DNA of 64,000 nucleotides from JBFWUW01 sp050247075 (GCA_050247075.1 JBFWUW010000023.1:26124-90123); one strand, 5' to 3'. Positions 15,558 through 24,407 are shown, numbered from the stretch's first letter. Program-made: numbers and translations. Notes: generated by a model from the letters alone, not told the origin.

Positions 15558-16937
15558 GTGCCGGCTTCAACCACGTCCGCCCAACCGCCGCCTGGGCCAG
15601 ACACCGCGGAACGGCTGCTGATCTTTGCGCGGGTGCCGCAGCCAGGACAGGCCAAGACTCGGCTGATTCCGGCGTTGGGCCAGGAACAGGCGTCGCGGTT
15701 GCATCACGCTTTAACCTTGAAAACATTGGCCGCGGCGGCCGAGTTGGTGTCGCGCCGCCCCGTCGGCGTGGAAGCCTGGTTTGCCGGCGGCGACGAACCC
15801 GCCAGGCGGCAATTGTTGGGGTCATATCCCTTTAGCAGCCACGTACAGCAGGGCGACGATTTAGGAGAACGGTTGCGGCGGGCCGTATCGGCGGCGTTTG
15901 CCGGGGGCGGACAACGTGTTGTGGTGATTGGCACCGATTGCCCCGACATCAATGCAAAAACGCTGGCGACCGCCTTCGATGCGCTCCAGCGGCACGATGT
16001 TGTCTGGGGACCAGCCCAAGACGGCGGTTATTATCTGGTCGGTCTGCGGCGGGACCAGCCCGAACTATTTCAAGGCATCGACTGGGGGACGGAACATGTA
16101 CTGCGGCAATCGTTGGCGGTTTGCCGTAGCATGGGCCTGAAAGTCCACCAGTTAGCGGCACTTCCGGATGTTGATCGCGCGGAGGATCTGGTCGTCTGCC
16201 GCCGTATCGGCCAAGAACTGGCGGAAGTCCTTCCGACCGTCGTGCCGGGTCGAATCTCCATCATCATGCCAACACTCAACGAGGCAGCCAATATCGAGCG
16301 GACCCTGCAAGCGATTGCCGGCCAGGGGGATATCGAAGTAATCGTCGCCGATGGCGGCAGCAGCGACGAAACGGCTGAAACCGCTGTCCGTTGCGGTGCC
16401 ATCGTCGTGCGGGCCAACCGTGGCCGCGGCCGACAACTGAACGCCGGAGCGGCGCTTGCCAGCGGTCAGGTGCTCCTCTTTCTGCACGCCGATACCCTGT
16501 TACCCGCCGGTTTTGCCCAACAGGTCTGGCAAACCTTGCAACAGGGAGCCGTGGCGGGTGCGTTCCGCCTGCATATCGACAGCGATCGCGCTGGCTTTCG
16601 CTTGATCGAGTGGGGGGCCAACCTTCGGTCGCGCTACCTGCACATGCCTTACGGCGACCAGGGACTGTTCATGCGTTCCGACACCTTCTATGAACTGGGG
16701 GGCTTTCCCAACTGGCCCTTGATGGAGGACTACGAACTATGCCGCCGATTGCTGCGGCGAGGGCGAATCTCCTTGGTGGCCGAACCCGTCCGCACGTCGG
16801 CCCGCCGCTGGCTGCGGCGAGGGATATGGCGGACCACATTGTTAAACCAACTCTGCGTGGCCGGATACCGGCTGGGAGTCTGTCCAGAACGGCTGGCCAA
16901 GTGGTATGCGGGGCGGGGCGGCAGAAAACAGGATTAG
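15558..16937 (+). CDS. Fused TIGR04282 + TIGR04283 arsenosugar-associated glycosyltransferase
   Basis: The 459-residue protein joins two families usually encoded separately. Residues about 17-215 are the TIGR04282/DUF2064 type: LLIFARVPQPGQAKTRL, VVVIGTDCPDI and GPAQDGGYYLVGL, a nucleotidyltransferase-like GT-A fold. Residues about 232-455 are the TIGR04283 family-2 glycosyltransferase: SIIMPTLNEAANIERTL, VIVADGGSSDET, RGRGRQLNAGA, then FLHADTLLP and MEDYELCRRL. Both families are known companions of ArsS. GTG 15558 lies three bases after the arsS stop, with GAGG upstream. Together the two domains may deglycosylate, activate or extend the arsenoriboside. The exact reaction order is not established from sequence. 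It closes the cluster. Confidence 0.9.
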   Translation: MPASTTSAQPPPGPDTAERLLIFARVPQPGQAKTRLIPALGQEQASRLHHALTLKTLAAAAELVSRRPVGVEAWFAGGDEPARRQLLGSYPFSSHVQQGDDLGERLRRAVSAAFAGGGQRVVVIGTDCPDINAKTLATAFDALQRHDVVWGPAQDGGYYLVGLRRDQPELFQGIDWGTEHVLRQSLAVCRSMGLKVHQLAALPDVDRAEDLVVCRRIGQELAEVLPTVVPGRISIIMPTLNEAANIERTLQAIAGQGDIEVIVADGGSSDETAETAVRCGAIVVRANRGRGRQLNAGAALASGQVLLFLHADTLLPAGFAQQVWQTLQQGAVAGAFRLHIDSDRAGFRLIEWGANLRSRYLHMPYGDQGLFMRSDTFYELGGFPNWPLMEDYELCRRLLRRGRISLVAEPVRTSARRWLRRGIWRTTLLNQLCVAGYRLGVCPERLAKWYAGRGGRKQD

Positions 16938-17160
16938 CAGACAAGTGGTTGATTGCTCACTTTGCAAGCAGACTGTCGCGGGCAACTTGCAACGATGTTG
17001 TCAAATTGAACAGTCTGCCATGACATGGCAAACCGGCCCGAAAACAATTCGATGCCGCAAAGTCCTTGCCGCATAAGTTGATAGAGCCTGATACCACTTG
17101 CTGCGCATTGATTTTTGCGGCCCTGGCCCAAGAATTGCTTTACCGGTAGGTCATGTCTGT

Positions 17161-17189
17161 TTGCAAGACATTCCCACGCGGTGCATAAC
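17161..17189 (+). promoter_or_regulatory. Possible sigma-70 type promoter for small basic protein gene
   Basis: TTGCAA at 17161 and CATAAC at 17184 are separated by 17 bases, and lie 21 bases ahead of the ATG at 17211. The -10 is a weak match, so this is only a suggestion. Confidence 0.3.
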
Positions 17190-17210
17190 TCTTAAGGAAG
17201 GCGGCCAGCC

Positions 17211-17483
17211 ATGTCCAACATCCGAGCCAACCAACGTGTCGATCTGCTGGAGTCGCGTACCAACCGACAAAATGGCCGTGATGCACTCCTCCCCTGGGCC
17301 GACCCTTACATTGCCGGTTTGCAGCGGGCCGATTCGCCAGCGGCCCAATGGCCCGATCGGCCCCATTTCGAGCGAAAGTCGAACCGCCCCGCCAGCGCGG
17401 TGATTCGCGACGAGGCACCTCCGCCGCTGGGCGAATCTCCTTTTTCGAATAGCCAAGAGCGCGACCGCCGCAGTGCGCGGTAG
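17211..17483 (+). CDS. Small Arg-rich hypothetical protein
   Basis: The product is 90 residues, Arg- and Asp-rich, with no membrane segment and no recognised domain (MSNIRANQRVDLLE...). AAGGAAGG lies 9 bases before the ATG, which is a good ribosome-binding site, and a possible promoter sits further upstream. The composition looks disordered. It is isolated between the arsenosugar cluster and the phosphatase gene. It may be a planctomycete-specific small protein; a chance ORF cannot be ruled out. Confidence 0.5.
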   Translation: MSNIRANQRVDLLESRTNRQNGRDALLPWADPYIAGLQRADSPAAQWPDRPHFERKSNRPASAVIRDEAPPPLGESPFSNSQERDRRSAR

Positions 17484-17602
17484 CTATTTGCTGGGGAGTT
17501 GAGGAACTCTGCTAGCGTCAACGTGGATTGACGTTGACCTTGCTTGCTGGCGTGGGGTATCGTCCCGCCGCGCATGCCCCTCGTCCCCGCGTTCCGTGCC
17601 CA

Positions 17603-18943
17603 ATGATTTTGTCCGCAATCGCCACGCCCAGCGCACGCCGCCGTTGGCGGCTTTGGCTGCGTTTTGCGGTGTTGGCGGCCATCTTGGCGGGAATTTGGCA
17701 CGCTTTCTGGTGGCACCATCTCAAACGCTTGCAAACAGTCCACGCCGGTGCGGCCTATCGCACGGCCCAGCCCACGGAACTGGGGTTGTGGTACCTGGCC
17801 CGGTGGCACGGGGTGCGGACCGTTATCAATCTGCGGTTGGAAGACCCCCAGCTCTTGGGCGGAATTGTCGATTTCAATCAGCCAGACGGAGAGCGCGAGT
17901 CGGACTACCTGCGGCAACTTGGCGTGTGGCACGTCTCTTGGCCCATGGGGGACGAAGCCTGCTGGCCGTGGGTATCGCCCTGGCAATTCGAGGAGTTCTT
18001 CAAGCTGTTTGATGAACCGGCCCATTTGCCCGCCGCCATGCATTGCGTGGGAGGCCGGCATCGCACCGGGACCATTTCCGCCCTGTACCGCATGGAATAC
18101 GACCGCTGGCCCGCCGAACGGGCGCTGCGGGAGATGTACTCGTTTTCGTTCGGCCCGCCCGTGCCTTTACAAGACCACAATCTACGGACATACTCCCCCC
18201 GGCCGCGGCCCAATGCCGCACAACTGGCGGACATTACGCGGCACTTTGCATCCGTCCTGGCCGATTCGCCAACCCCGGAGTATGAACCGCTGGTCCATGC
18301 GCTGCGGCACTCGGCCCATCCCGGCGGCGGCCTGTCGGATACCGTTCGCGCGTTGCTGTCCGAATATCTCGCGGCGTCGCGGCCGTTTGCCTTGCCACTG
18401 GCGCAACGCCTCATCGACGAACCTTACGATCCGCTGGCGGAACTGGCCGCCCAACAAGCGGCGGACTGCTTGCAACAGCCCCAGGCGGCTGCCATCGACT
18501 ACACCGCCGCCGCCGCGCTCGTGGCCGATTTTGGCACGATGGAACAGCAGTTGCGGCTGTTGGATATCTTGTCGGGCGAGGATCGAGACGGCCCGCCTAC
18601 TGCCCGCTACCAGGCCGTGGCAGCCGGCGTGACCAACCGCTATACGGCCAATCGAATCGCCTTCCTGCGGCCGTTACTGGCGGACGAACGGCCACGGCCC
18701 GAACCGCAGGCGGCCGGGCTGCGGTACTGCGACACCGCCGCCGCGCGGCTCAGCGCGATCAAGAACCGCAACTTCTTGCTGCCCGGCTGGACCTGGAACG
18801 AAGGCGTCGAGCATGCCCGCGCCTGGTTTGCCGAAGCTCCCGACCGCCAGCATCTGTGCCGGCTTCAGCCCCCGACCGGCCGGCCATCGGCGGTGCAAAC
18901 CGCCTCCCCCGCCGACGCCGACCGCGTTTTTCGACGCCGATAA
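17603..18943 (+). CDS. Membrane-anchored dual-specificity/tyrosine phosphatase-like protein
   Basis: This is a 446-residue protein. One N-terminal transmembrane helix lies at about 18-36 after a basic start (ARRRWRLWLR). A cysteine-phosphatase domain covers about 45-200: GAAYRTAQPT, TVINLRLE and the P-loop HCVGGRHRTGT with Cys148 and Arg154 (CX5R). The acid residue is probably Asp117 in WPMGDE. The order matches DSP/PTP-like proteins with a YRSAQP-type start. The C-terminal half (about 220-446) is helical and unrecognised. The catalytic domain is likely outside the cytoplasm or facing it, depending on topology, which positive-inside residues place in the periplasm. ATG 17603 gives the anchor at the very N-terminus. 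Confidence 0.8.
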   Translation: MILSAIATPSARRRWRLWLRFAVLAAILAGIWHAFWWHHLKRLQTVHAGAAYRTAQPTELGLWYLARWHGVRTVINLRLEDPQLLGGIVDFNQPDGERESDYLRQLGVWHVSWPMGDEACWPWVSPWQFEEFFKLFDEPAHLPAAMHCVGGRHRTGTISALYRMEYDRWPAERALREMYSFSFGPPVPLQDHNLRTYSPRPRPNAAQLADITRHFASVLADSPTPEYEPLVHALRHSAHPGGGLSDTVRALLSEYLAASRPFALPLAQRLIDEPYDPLAELAAQQAADCLQQPQAAAIDYTAAAALVADFGTMEQQLRLLDILSGEDRDGPPTARYQAVAAGVTNRYTANRIAFLRPLLADERPRPEPQAAGLRYCDTAAARLSAIKNRNFLLPGWTWNEGVEHARAWFAEAPDRQHLCRLQPPTGRPSAVQTASPADADRVFRRR

Positions 18944-19074
18944 GAAGCCGCCCCAAAACCGAATGCTTGTCTTGTGGTGAGGCCGGCGGATACAATTTGG
19001 CAAGGGGAAACGGTGGAACAACTTTGGTCGGCGGCGACGGGCGAACGGCCCGCCCGATTCGCCAGGAGGCTGAC

Positions 19075-19554
19075 ATGGAACTGTGGTGGATCGCGGGTGG
19101 AACATTGGCCGGCTTGGCATTGGGCGCGGCATTGGCGTGGCGGCCGGTCAAGGCAGCCCGGCGCGAGCGGCAATTTCAGCGGGCACGCAAGCTCTTTCAT
19201 CAACAGCGCGAACGGCTGGAAGCCAAGTTTCTGGCCTTGGCCGCAAAAAGCGGCAAGCCGCGCGGGCTGCGTTGGACCGACTGCGATTTTGAAAACGCCG
19301 TGGCCTATGCCCGCGACCGCCGCACGCACGATGTAACGGCTTTCGTGGGAGTCACCATCGCCTTTGAGGCGGTTGCCGGCGGGCCGATGGAAGGGGTGGA
19401 AGCCGTTGGCAATCTGCGGGCGGCCACTGCCGTGTTTCAGTTCCACGGCGAGCGGTGGGAAACCGAAGGCCGGGCCATGTTCAATCTCAATCCCGTCGAA
19501 GCCATCGCCTTCTACCGCGACGACTTCGAAATGATCGCGCAAGAAGCGGTCTAA
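19075..19554 (+). CDS. Conserved hypothetical protein with N-terminal membrane anchor
   Basis: This is a 159-residue protein that starts with a transmembrane segment (LWWIAGGTLAGLALGAALAW, residues 2-21), then a basic coiled-coil-prone helix (RRERQFQRARKLFHQQRERL). A soluble C-terminal domain follows with LRWTDCDFENAVAYARDRRTHD and strands ending in EAIAFYRDDF. AGGAGG lies 5 bases before the ATG, which decides the start over the longer open frame. No family is recognised. The C-terminal domain looks like a small cystatin- or NTF2-like fold, but that is a guess. The following region is a hairpin repeat. Confidence 0.72.
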   Translation: MELWWIAGGTLAGLALGAALAWRPVKAARRERQFQRARKLFHQQRERLEAKFLALAAKSGKPRGLRWTDCDFENAVAYARDRRTHDVTAFVGVTIAFEAVAGGPMEGVEAVGNLRAATAVFQFHGERWETEGRAMFNLNPVEAIAFYRDDFEMIAQEAV

Positions 19555-19571
19555 TGCTGTATCGCGGCTAG

Positions 19572-19791
19572 GAATTTGGGTGCCAGTGGCGGATTGGGTG
19601 CCACTTCGGAATTTGGGTGCCACTTCGGAATTTGGGTGCCACTGGCGGCTTGCCCGCCAGTGGACCAGTCGGATTGCCGAAGCACAGCCAGGCAATCCGC
19701 AAGTGGTACGCATGCGAATTGGTGCCACTGGCAACTCGCTCACCGGTAGCTTTGCAACACACTCGCCCACTGGCGGTCGAGCCGCCAGTGG
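19572..19791. repeat. Tandem GGTGCCACTTC repeat and two CCACTGGCGG hairpins
   Basis: A 19-base unit (GGAATTTGGGTGCCACTTC) is repeated imperfectly from 19572 to 19640. Two near-identical hairpins follow. One has arms CCACTGGCGG at 19639-19648 and CCGCCAGTGG at 19654-19663. The second has the same arms at 19767-19776 and 19782-19791. Both have 5-base loops and 10-bp perfect stems. They lie between convergent genes, so they may also stop transcription, though no T-run follows. Confidence 0.75.
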
Positions 19792-19802
19792 CACCTTCAG
19801 AC

Positions 19803-22310
19803 TCAATGTTGATCGCGGCGTTTCCAACTCCGCACTTCAACGCCGGCTCGGTCCAGCCGCACCAGCATTGCACCGTCGTAGGCGGTGTGCAGCACGCTCG
19901 CGCCGGCCTTAAGGTAGGCGTCCGCAGTTGATCGCGAATCGCCGAAACCGCCGCTGATGGCGACCCATTCGGGGCGGCTCCAGGCGGCCATGCCGGGCGG
20001 ATTGCTGCGAATACTGCCGTGGTGCGGTGCCAGTAGAACATCGCAATCCCACGGCTCCTCCTCCAGCAGATCGTCCAAACCGGGCGTCTCCAAGTCGCCC
20101 GTCAACAACACGCGGCGGCCATGCCACTCCACCGCCAATACCAGGCTATTGGCGTTGTCGCTGCCGTACACGCCTCGACCAGGCGGATGCAAAACCTCAA
20201 CGCGGCCGGCCGCGCCATCGGGCAACCGCAATTGTTGGCCGGCGGAAAGCTCTCGCAGCGGCACGTCGGCGGCGGCTAGCGCGGCTTGCAATTTGTCCAG
20301 CGCGGCCGAGGGATGATGAAACATCACCGGCGACACGTAAACCACGCCGACCGAAAAGCGTTCCAACAGTTCTGGCACGCCGTTGTAATGATCGACATCG
20401 GCGTGCGACACAATCACTCCATCCAGATGGGTAATGCCGCGCGACCACAGGTACGAAGAGACCGACTGCGCCGCTCCATGCGGCGACCCCAAGCTGCCGG
20501 CGTCGTACAGCAACGTCTGCCCCTCGGGCAAATGCAACACCACCGCGCAGCCATGCCCGACCGACAAAAAGCCGCATTCCAATGGCCTGTCGCCGCTGGG
20601 CCACATTGCCAACCACGGCAGTGCCAACCCCACGCTCGACCAACCAGCCGCCGCGCTCAACGTCCACCGTGGCGGCAACCGCAGATGGGGCAGGGCGAAC
20701 CAGGCAAACATGCCGGCGTACAGGCCGGTCAGCCACCAACCATCGGGTCCCGGTACCCACGCATGGCTGCCGGGAAGTGCCGCCGTGCGGGTGACCAACC
20801 CGTCGAGCACCGCCAGATTCGCATCGCAAACAAAGGCCAAGACCGTGCCCAGGGGAGGCAACAGCCAGCCCAATGTCAGCAGGCCAAAACCCGACAACAG
20901 CGCCAAGGCCGCCGGAATCCACGTCAACGGCGTCAGCAATATCGCCGCGGGCGAAAGCAGATGAAAACGGGCCATGACCAACGGTGCCGTGACCAGCCAC
21001 ACGGCCAGGCTCGACAGCGTCAGTTTCCATGCCCAGTCGCGTACGAATCGAACCCATCGCACAGGCCAAGGGCGGGTCTCGGCGATCAATTGGGCCAGTG
21101 CGTCTGGCCGGTAGCGGGCTTCCCACCAGCGCCCAAACCAGATCAAGGCCGCCACCGCCAGAAACGACAATTGCGCTCCGATGCTAAACAGATCACCCGG
21201 ATTAATCGCCAGCACCACCAACGCCGCGGCCGCCAGCGAGTTGACCGCGGAAACAGGACGGCGGGCCATCTGCGCGATGCACACCACAATCACCAGCACC
21301 ATCGCCCGCACCGCCGAAGGCTGCGAATCGGTCAGCACGGTATACAGCACCGTGACCAGCGCCACGGCCAGCAACGAGGCCCGCCGCGGCAACATGCCAA
21401 TCCGCAGCCCCCAAAACAGCGCGCCGGCCAAAATGGCGATATGCATTCCCGAAATCGCCAGCACATGCACCGTCCCGGTTTTCAAGAAGGCGTCGCTCCG
21501 CTCCTGGTCGAGTTCCTCGCGCGCTCCCAGCAACAGCGCGGCCGCCAGGCCCGATCGCTCGGCATGCAGGCTCCGCCACAGCAAGGCATCTCCCACGCTG
21601 CGCATGGCGGCCAAAAATCCACGCCAGCCCAGCCGGTGTCCAGGCGTCAGCACGCTTACGCAATCGGGAAAGTCGCACCGGATCAGGCTCAACCGCCCTT
21701 GGCCCCGCGCATGGGCCGAAAAATCGAACTCGCCGGGGTTGCCCGGCGAACGGGGCCGCGCGACATGGCCAAACAGCCGCAGGCGGTCACCGGCATGCAC
21801 GCCCAACAAATGGCCATCCACAATCAGCAGTGCCCGGCCGGAAGCGGGCCGCCAGCCGCCGCCATCCCGAATTCCGCGCACCGCCACCTCCAGCCGCGTA
21901 TGATCGACGCGCGGAATGGCCCGCAGCGGATCAAACGGCGGCGCGGGCGAGCGCCGCGGTCCCGACACGGCCACCACTTCCAGCGCGGCGGGCGACGGTT
22001 CTTCCTGGGCAAACAGCGCCAACTCGTGGGCATCCGCCAAAAACCAATGCAGATGGTTCCAGGCGGCAAATAGCGACAGTATCGACAGCCACAAGATCGC
22101 GCTCGCCGCGCGAAAGCTTCCCCGCCGCCACAGCCACCACCAGCCCGCCAGCGCCATTACCGTCAGCCACCACCAACCCGCCCCCCAAGGCAGCAGCCGG
22201 TCGGCGGCCACACCCGCGCACGCCGCGGTCAAGGCAATCACCAGCGGTTCGTAAACCACGCCCGGCGGCCGGGCAAGTCGGTTCGCGTTCGCGGAAGATG
22301 CCGTGGCCAT
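19803..22310 (-). CDS. comEC: ComEC/Rec2-type DNA-uptake channel protein
   Basis: This is an 835-residue polytopic protein. The N-terminal membrane helices and OB-like soluble domain (DUF4131 type) span about 1-230. The Competence domain follows at about 240-560 (GLAAALLLGAREELDQERSDAFLKTGTVHVLAISGMHIAILAGAL). A C-terminal metallo-beta-lactamase domain has VSHADVDHYNG, the HxDxDH metal motif, and LLAPHHGS near the end. It transports single-stranded DNA in natural transformation. ATG 22310 is used; an in-frame TTG at 22343 is possible and neither has a good ribosome-binding site. No other competence gene is in the window. Confidence 0.92.
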   Translation of the reverse strand: MATASSANANRLARPPGVVYEPLVIALTAACAGVAADRLLPWGAGWWWLTVMALAGWWWLWRRGSFRAASAILWLSILSLFAAWNHLHWFLADAHELALFAQEEPSPAALEVVAVSGPRRSPAPPFDPLRAIPRVDHTRLEVAVRGIRDGGGWRPASGRALLIVDGHLLGVHAGDRLRLFGHVARPRSPGNPGEFDFSAHARGQGRLSLIRCDFPDCVSVLTPGHRLGWRGFLAAMRSVGDALLWRSLHAERSGLAAALLLGAREELDQERSDAFLKTGTVHVLAISGMHIAILAGALFWGLRIGMLPRRASLLAVALVTVLYTVLTDSQPSAVRAMVLVIVVCIAQMARRPVSAVNSLAAAALVVLAINPGDLFSIGAQLSFLAVAALIWFGRWWEARYRPDALAQLIAETRPWPVRWVRFVRDWAWKLTLSSLAVWLVTAPLVMARFHLLSPAAILLTPLTWIPAALALLSGFGLLTLGWLLPPLGTVLAFVCDANLAVLDGLVTRTAALPGSHAWVPGPDGWWLTGLYAGMFAWFALPHLRLPPRWTLSAAAGWSSVGLALPWLAMWPSGDRPLECGFLSVGHGCAVVLHLPEGQTLLYDAGSLGSPHGAAQSVSSYLWSRGITHLDGVIVSHADVDHYNGVPELLERFSVGVVYVSPVMFHHPSAALDKLQAALAAADVPLRELSAGQQLRLPDGAAGRVEVLHPPGRGVYGSDNANSLVLAVEWHGRRVLLTGDLETPGLDDLLEEEPWDCDVLLAPHHGSIRSNPPGMAAWSRPEWVAISGGFGDSRSTADAYLKAGASVLHTAYDGAMLVRLDRAGVEVRSWKRRDQH

Positions 22311-22656
22311 ATCAGGCAAGCGCCCATCCCGCCATCGTCCCAAGCGGGAGCGGCGTCCTAGGAGAAGCTAATCCGACAGTCGTTTCCATCTCGACACAGC
22401 ACGGCGGCAAGAACCGAGCGGCACTTCCCCCGAGAACGCACGTAGACCCGCCCGATGTTACCAACCCTCGTAAGGCGGGGCAAGCGGCCATGGCCGGCCT
22501 ACTTCCACACGGCAAAACCGCGATGCCCCAACCCGATTCACGACGACGGTCGCATTCAATAGCTGGCCAGCTTGTAACTCCAACCTATTCGGACAGCCAA
22601 ACTTTCCCTGTCGGCAAGTATGGCTGTCCCGGTACCCAGTTAAGGCAACGCCCTAA
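22311..22656. other. Intergenic region upstream of comEC
   Basis: About 345 bases lie between two genes read on the minus strand. It must carry the comEC promoter. I see no hairpin terminator, no repeat shared with the rest of the window, and no credible small gene. Confidence 0.5.
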
Positions 22657-23283
22657 TCAATAGCGGTTTACTCCGCAGAGTATCTCGCATTTCGGCAATG
22701 CCGCCTTCAATGTTGCGATTCCATCCTTGGTCACTTTCGTGCCCGTGAGGGAAAGCTCTTTTAGCGAGTCGAGTCCCTCTAGATGAGCCAATCCAGCGTC
22801 CGTCACCTGCGTGTTGTCGAGTTCGAGCGATGTCAGCGCCCTGAGTCCTGCTAGATGGGCTAGGCCGGTGTCTGTCACCTGGGTATCGTTGAGGCCAAGA
22901 CGCCTCAGTGCCTTGAATTGTTTCACGTGTGCTAATGTAGCATCCGTCGCCTGGGTTCCGCTGAGTAGCAGTTTTTGCAGCGCCGGAAATATTTTCAGGG
23001 GTTCTAATTCAGCGTCTGTCACAGGGTGCCTAAACATTACCCCTGAAATTTTTCCTTGCTGGTCGAAAAAGGGGTAGCCACCCAACTGTCGGACCATGCG
23101 CGTCTCCGCAAATTGCCTGTAAGGTCGAAGGATGACATGGTTCACCAATAATCCCAGCACGAATGCAACCACCACCCCGACGCCCACCAGCTTCGTCCCC
23201 ACTCCGAACTGATACCAACGCCGCTCTGGCTGCGGCCTTGCTTTCGGGTTGTCGGTTGGTTCTTGATTGGCGTCGGCAGCCAT
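22657..23283 (-). CDS. Membrane-anchored leucine-rich repeat protein
   Basis: This is a 208-residue protein. A short Pro/Asn-rich cytoplasmic start is followed by one transmembrane helix (LVGVGVVVAFVLGLLVNHVIL, about 33-53). The outer part is made of planctomycete-type LRRs of about 24 residues (FPALQKLLLSGTQATDATLAHV, ALRRLGLNDTQVTDTGLAHL and two more), ending LPKCEILCGV. The repeating T.VTD.GLAHL pattern is characteristic. ATG 23283 places the anchor at the N-terminus; the open frame runs back into the 1.1-kb repeat without homology. It probably takes part in envelope protein-protein contacts. The PDZ/LRR protein at 55344 shares the repeat style. Confidence 0.85.
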   Translation of the reverse strand: MAADANQEPTDNPKARPQPERRWYQFGVGTKLVGVGVVVAFVLGLLVNHVILRPYRQFAETRMVRQLGGYPFFDQQGKISGVMFRHPVTDAELEPLKIFPALQKLLLSGTQATDATLAHVKQFKALRRLGLNDTQVTDTGLAHLAGLRALTSLELDNTQVTDAGLAHLEGLDSLKELSLTGTKVTKDGIATLKAALPKCEILCGVNRY

Positions 23284-23744
23284 AACCCCAGTATCCCGCA
23301 CAGCTGCAACGCATGTAAGCGGAAAGTTCTGCGCGGCAGAACCGAGCACCCGGGGAGCACCCGGGGGACACCCATAACTTGTGCGTGTGGCCGTTGCCGC
23401 TCGGTCGTGGGCGTAACATATTGCTGAAATGCATGTTGCGAAAAACTGGTGGATGACCTCTACTGCCACGAAAACCCAAGCCGCCTGCGAGCGGGTGGCT
23501 GCCCGTTTGGTCCAAGTCCACAAGCAGGCCTTGATGGATGTGCGGAAGGCTCTCAACCCCACGCGGGCAACGAGCAAGCCCGCTATCGCCGGCCACCCGC
23601 TTCATTCTCGGCCGCTGCCGGTGGCAACGTCCGCCGGCGCGGGCCGGCCTGGTGTGGGTCGCGTAAAGAAGTGGCTCCGCCAGGACTACTCGGACCTTGG
23701 CGCACACTGAACAACACTACAATGAAATATGTATATTTTAACAT

Positions 23745-23772
23745 TTGAAAAAAAGAGTCTATCTGGTACAAT
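23745..23772 (+). promoter_or_regulatory. Promoter-like signal in repeat copy 1
   Basis: TTGAAA at 23745-23750, a 16-base spacer and TACAAT at 23767-23772 follow an AT-rich strip. The spacer ends in GTCTATCTGG as in copy 2, where the same layout occurs with TTTACA. Preservation of spacing with a changed -35 hexamer supports function. Confidence 0.5.
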
Positions 23773-24094
23773 CACCAGCGTCTGGCTTTGCGCGCCGACG
23801 TGGCCTTTGCGCGTCCGATGGGCGCGAAGCTCCAAACCGCCCAAGTATCGTCGTCCGCCGCGTGTTCGAACAGCATGGCCGTGGCGGACGGCCGATCGGG
23901 CGGGTCACTAATTAAGGCTACCGTTGCCGGCTGCTCGGCCAACTTGGGAGCGACGCCTTCTTCGCCGCTCCCTCCGCCGACCGGTACGTGCCACGGGGCC
24001 TATCCATATTTTTAAAACGCGGTTGCCACGCGCGGCGCTGACGGTGTGCGCCGGGCCTGGAGGATCCGTCCCCTGACGGCGAATGACGACGATC

Positions 24095-24407
24095 GTTACC
24101 TGCACCACGCCCCGTGGTGGAACAGGTAACGCGGCCGCGATGAGCAAAAACGCCGCGATTTCGCGGAGAAGACCTCCTTTGTTACCTGCACCACACCGTG
24201 AAATGGTGCAGGTAACCTGGAACAAGAACCGCCCAACCATCGAATCGAAACTTCTTACCAATGGAACGGCGACAGGCCACAATCCTTACTTGCACCACAC
24301 CCCCGTGGTGGAACAGGTAACGCGACTGGGCGGACCAAAAACCCCGCGAATTACCGGAGAAGAACCCCTTTGGTACCTGCACCACCCCGCGAAATGGTGC
24401 AGGTAAC
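24095..24407. repeat. Array of four alternating palindromes (GTTACCTGCACCA family)
   Basis: Type A palindromes (24095-24130 and about 24286-24321) have arms GTTACCTG/CAGGTAAC plus CACCAC/GTGGTG. Type B palindromes (24181-24216 and 24372-24407) have arms GTTACCTGCACCA/TGGTGCAGGTAAC. A-to-B spacing is 86 bases in both units. The segment after each B (GGAACAAGAA) and after each A (AACAGGTAACGCG) is shared. This makes a tandem repeat of about 190 bases. Confidence 0.85.

Noticed and set aside
16938..17210. tRNA or small RNA gene in the gap after the arsenosugar cluster
   Set aside because: I searched for a cloverleaf by eye and found no acceptor stem or T-loop; only a weak promoter was found.
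20286..22073. Plus-strand ORF of 595 codons with Gln/Arg/Pro-rich product
   Set aside because: It is antisense to comEC, which carries membrane helices and the metallo-beta-lactamase motif.
24083..24406. Plus-strand ORF of 107 codons across the palindromes
   Set aside because: Its frame exists because the repeat unit is about 190 bases; the sequence is dominated by palindromes and has no family match.
24095..24407. CRISPR array
   Set aside because: The repeats are palindromes of about 36 bases and the stretches between them are conserved, not unique spacers; no cas genes are near.
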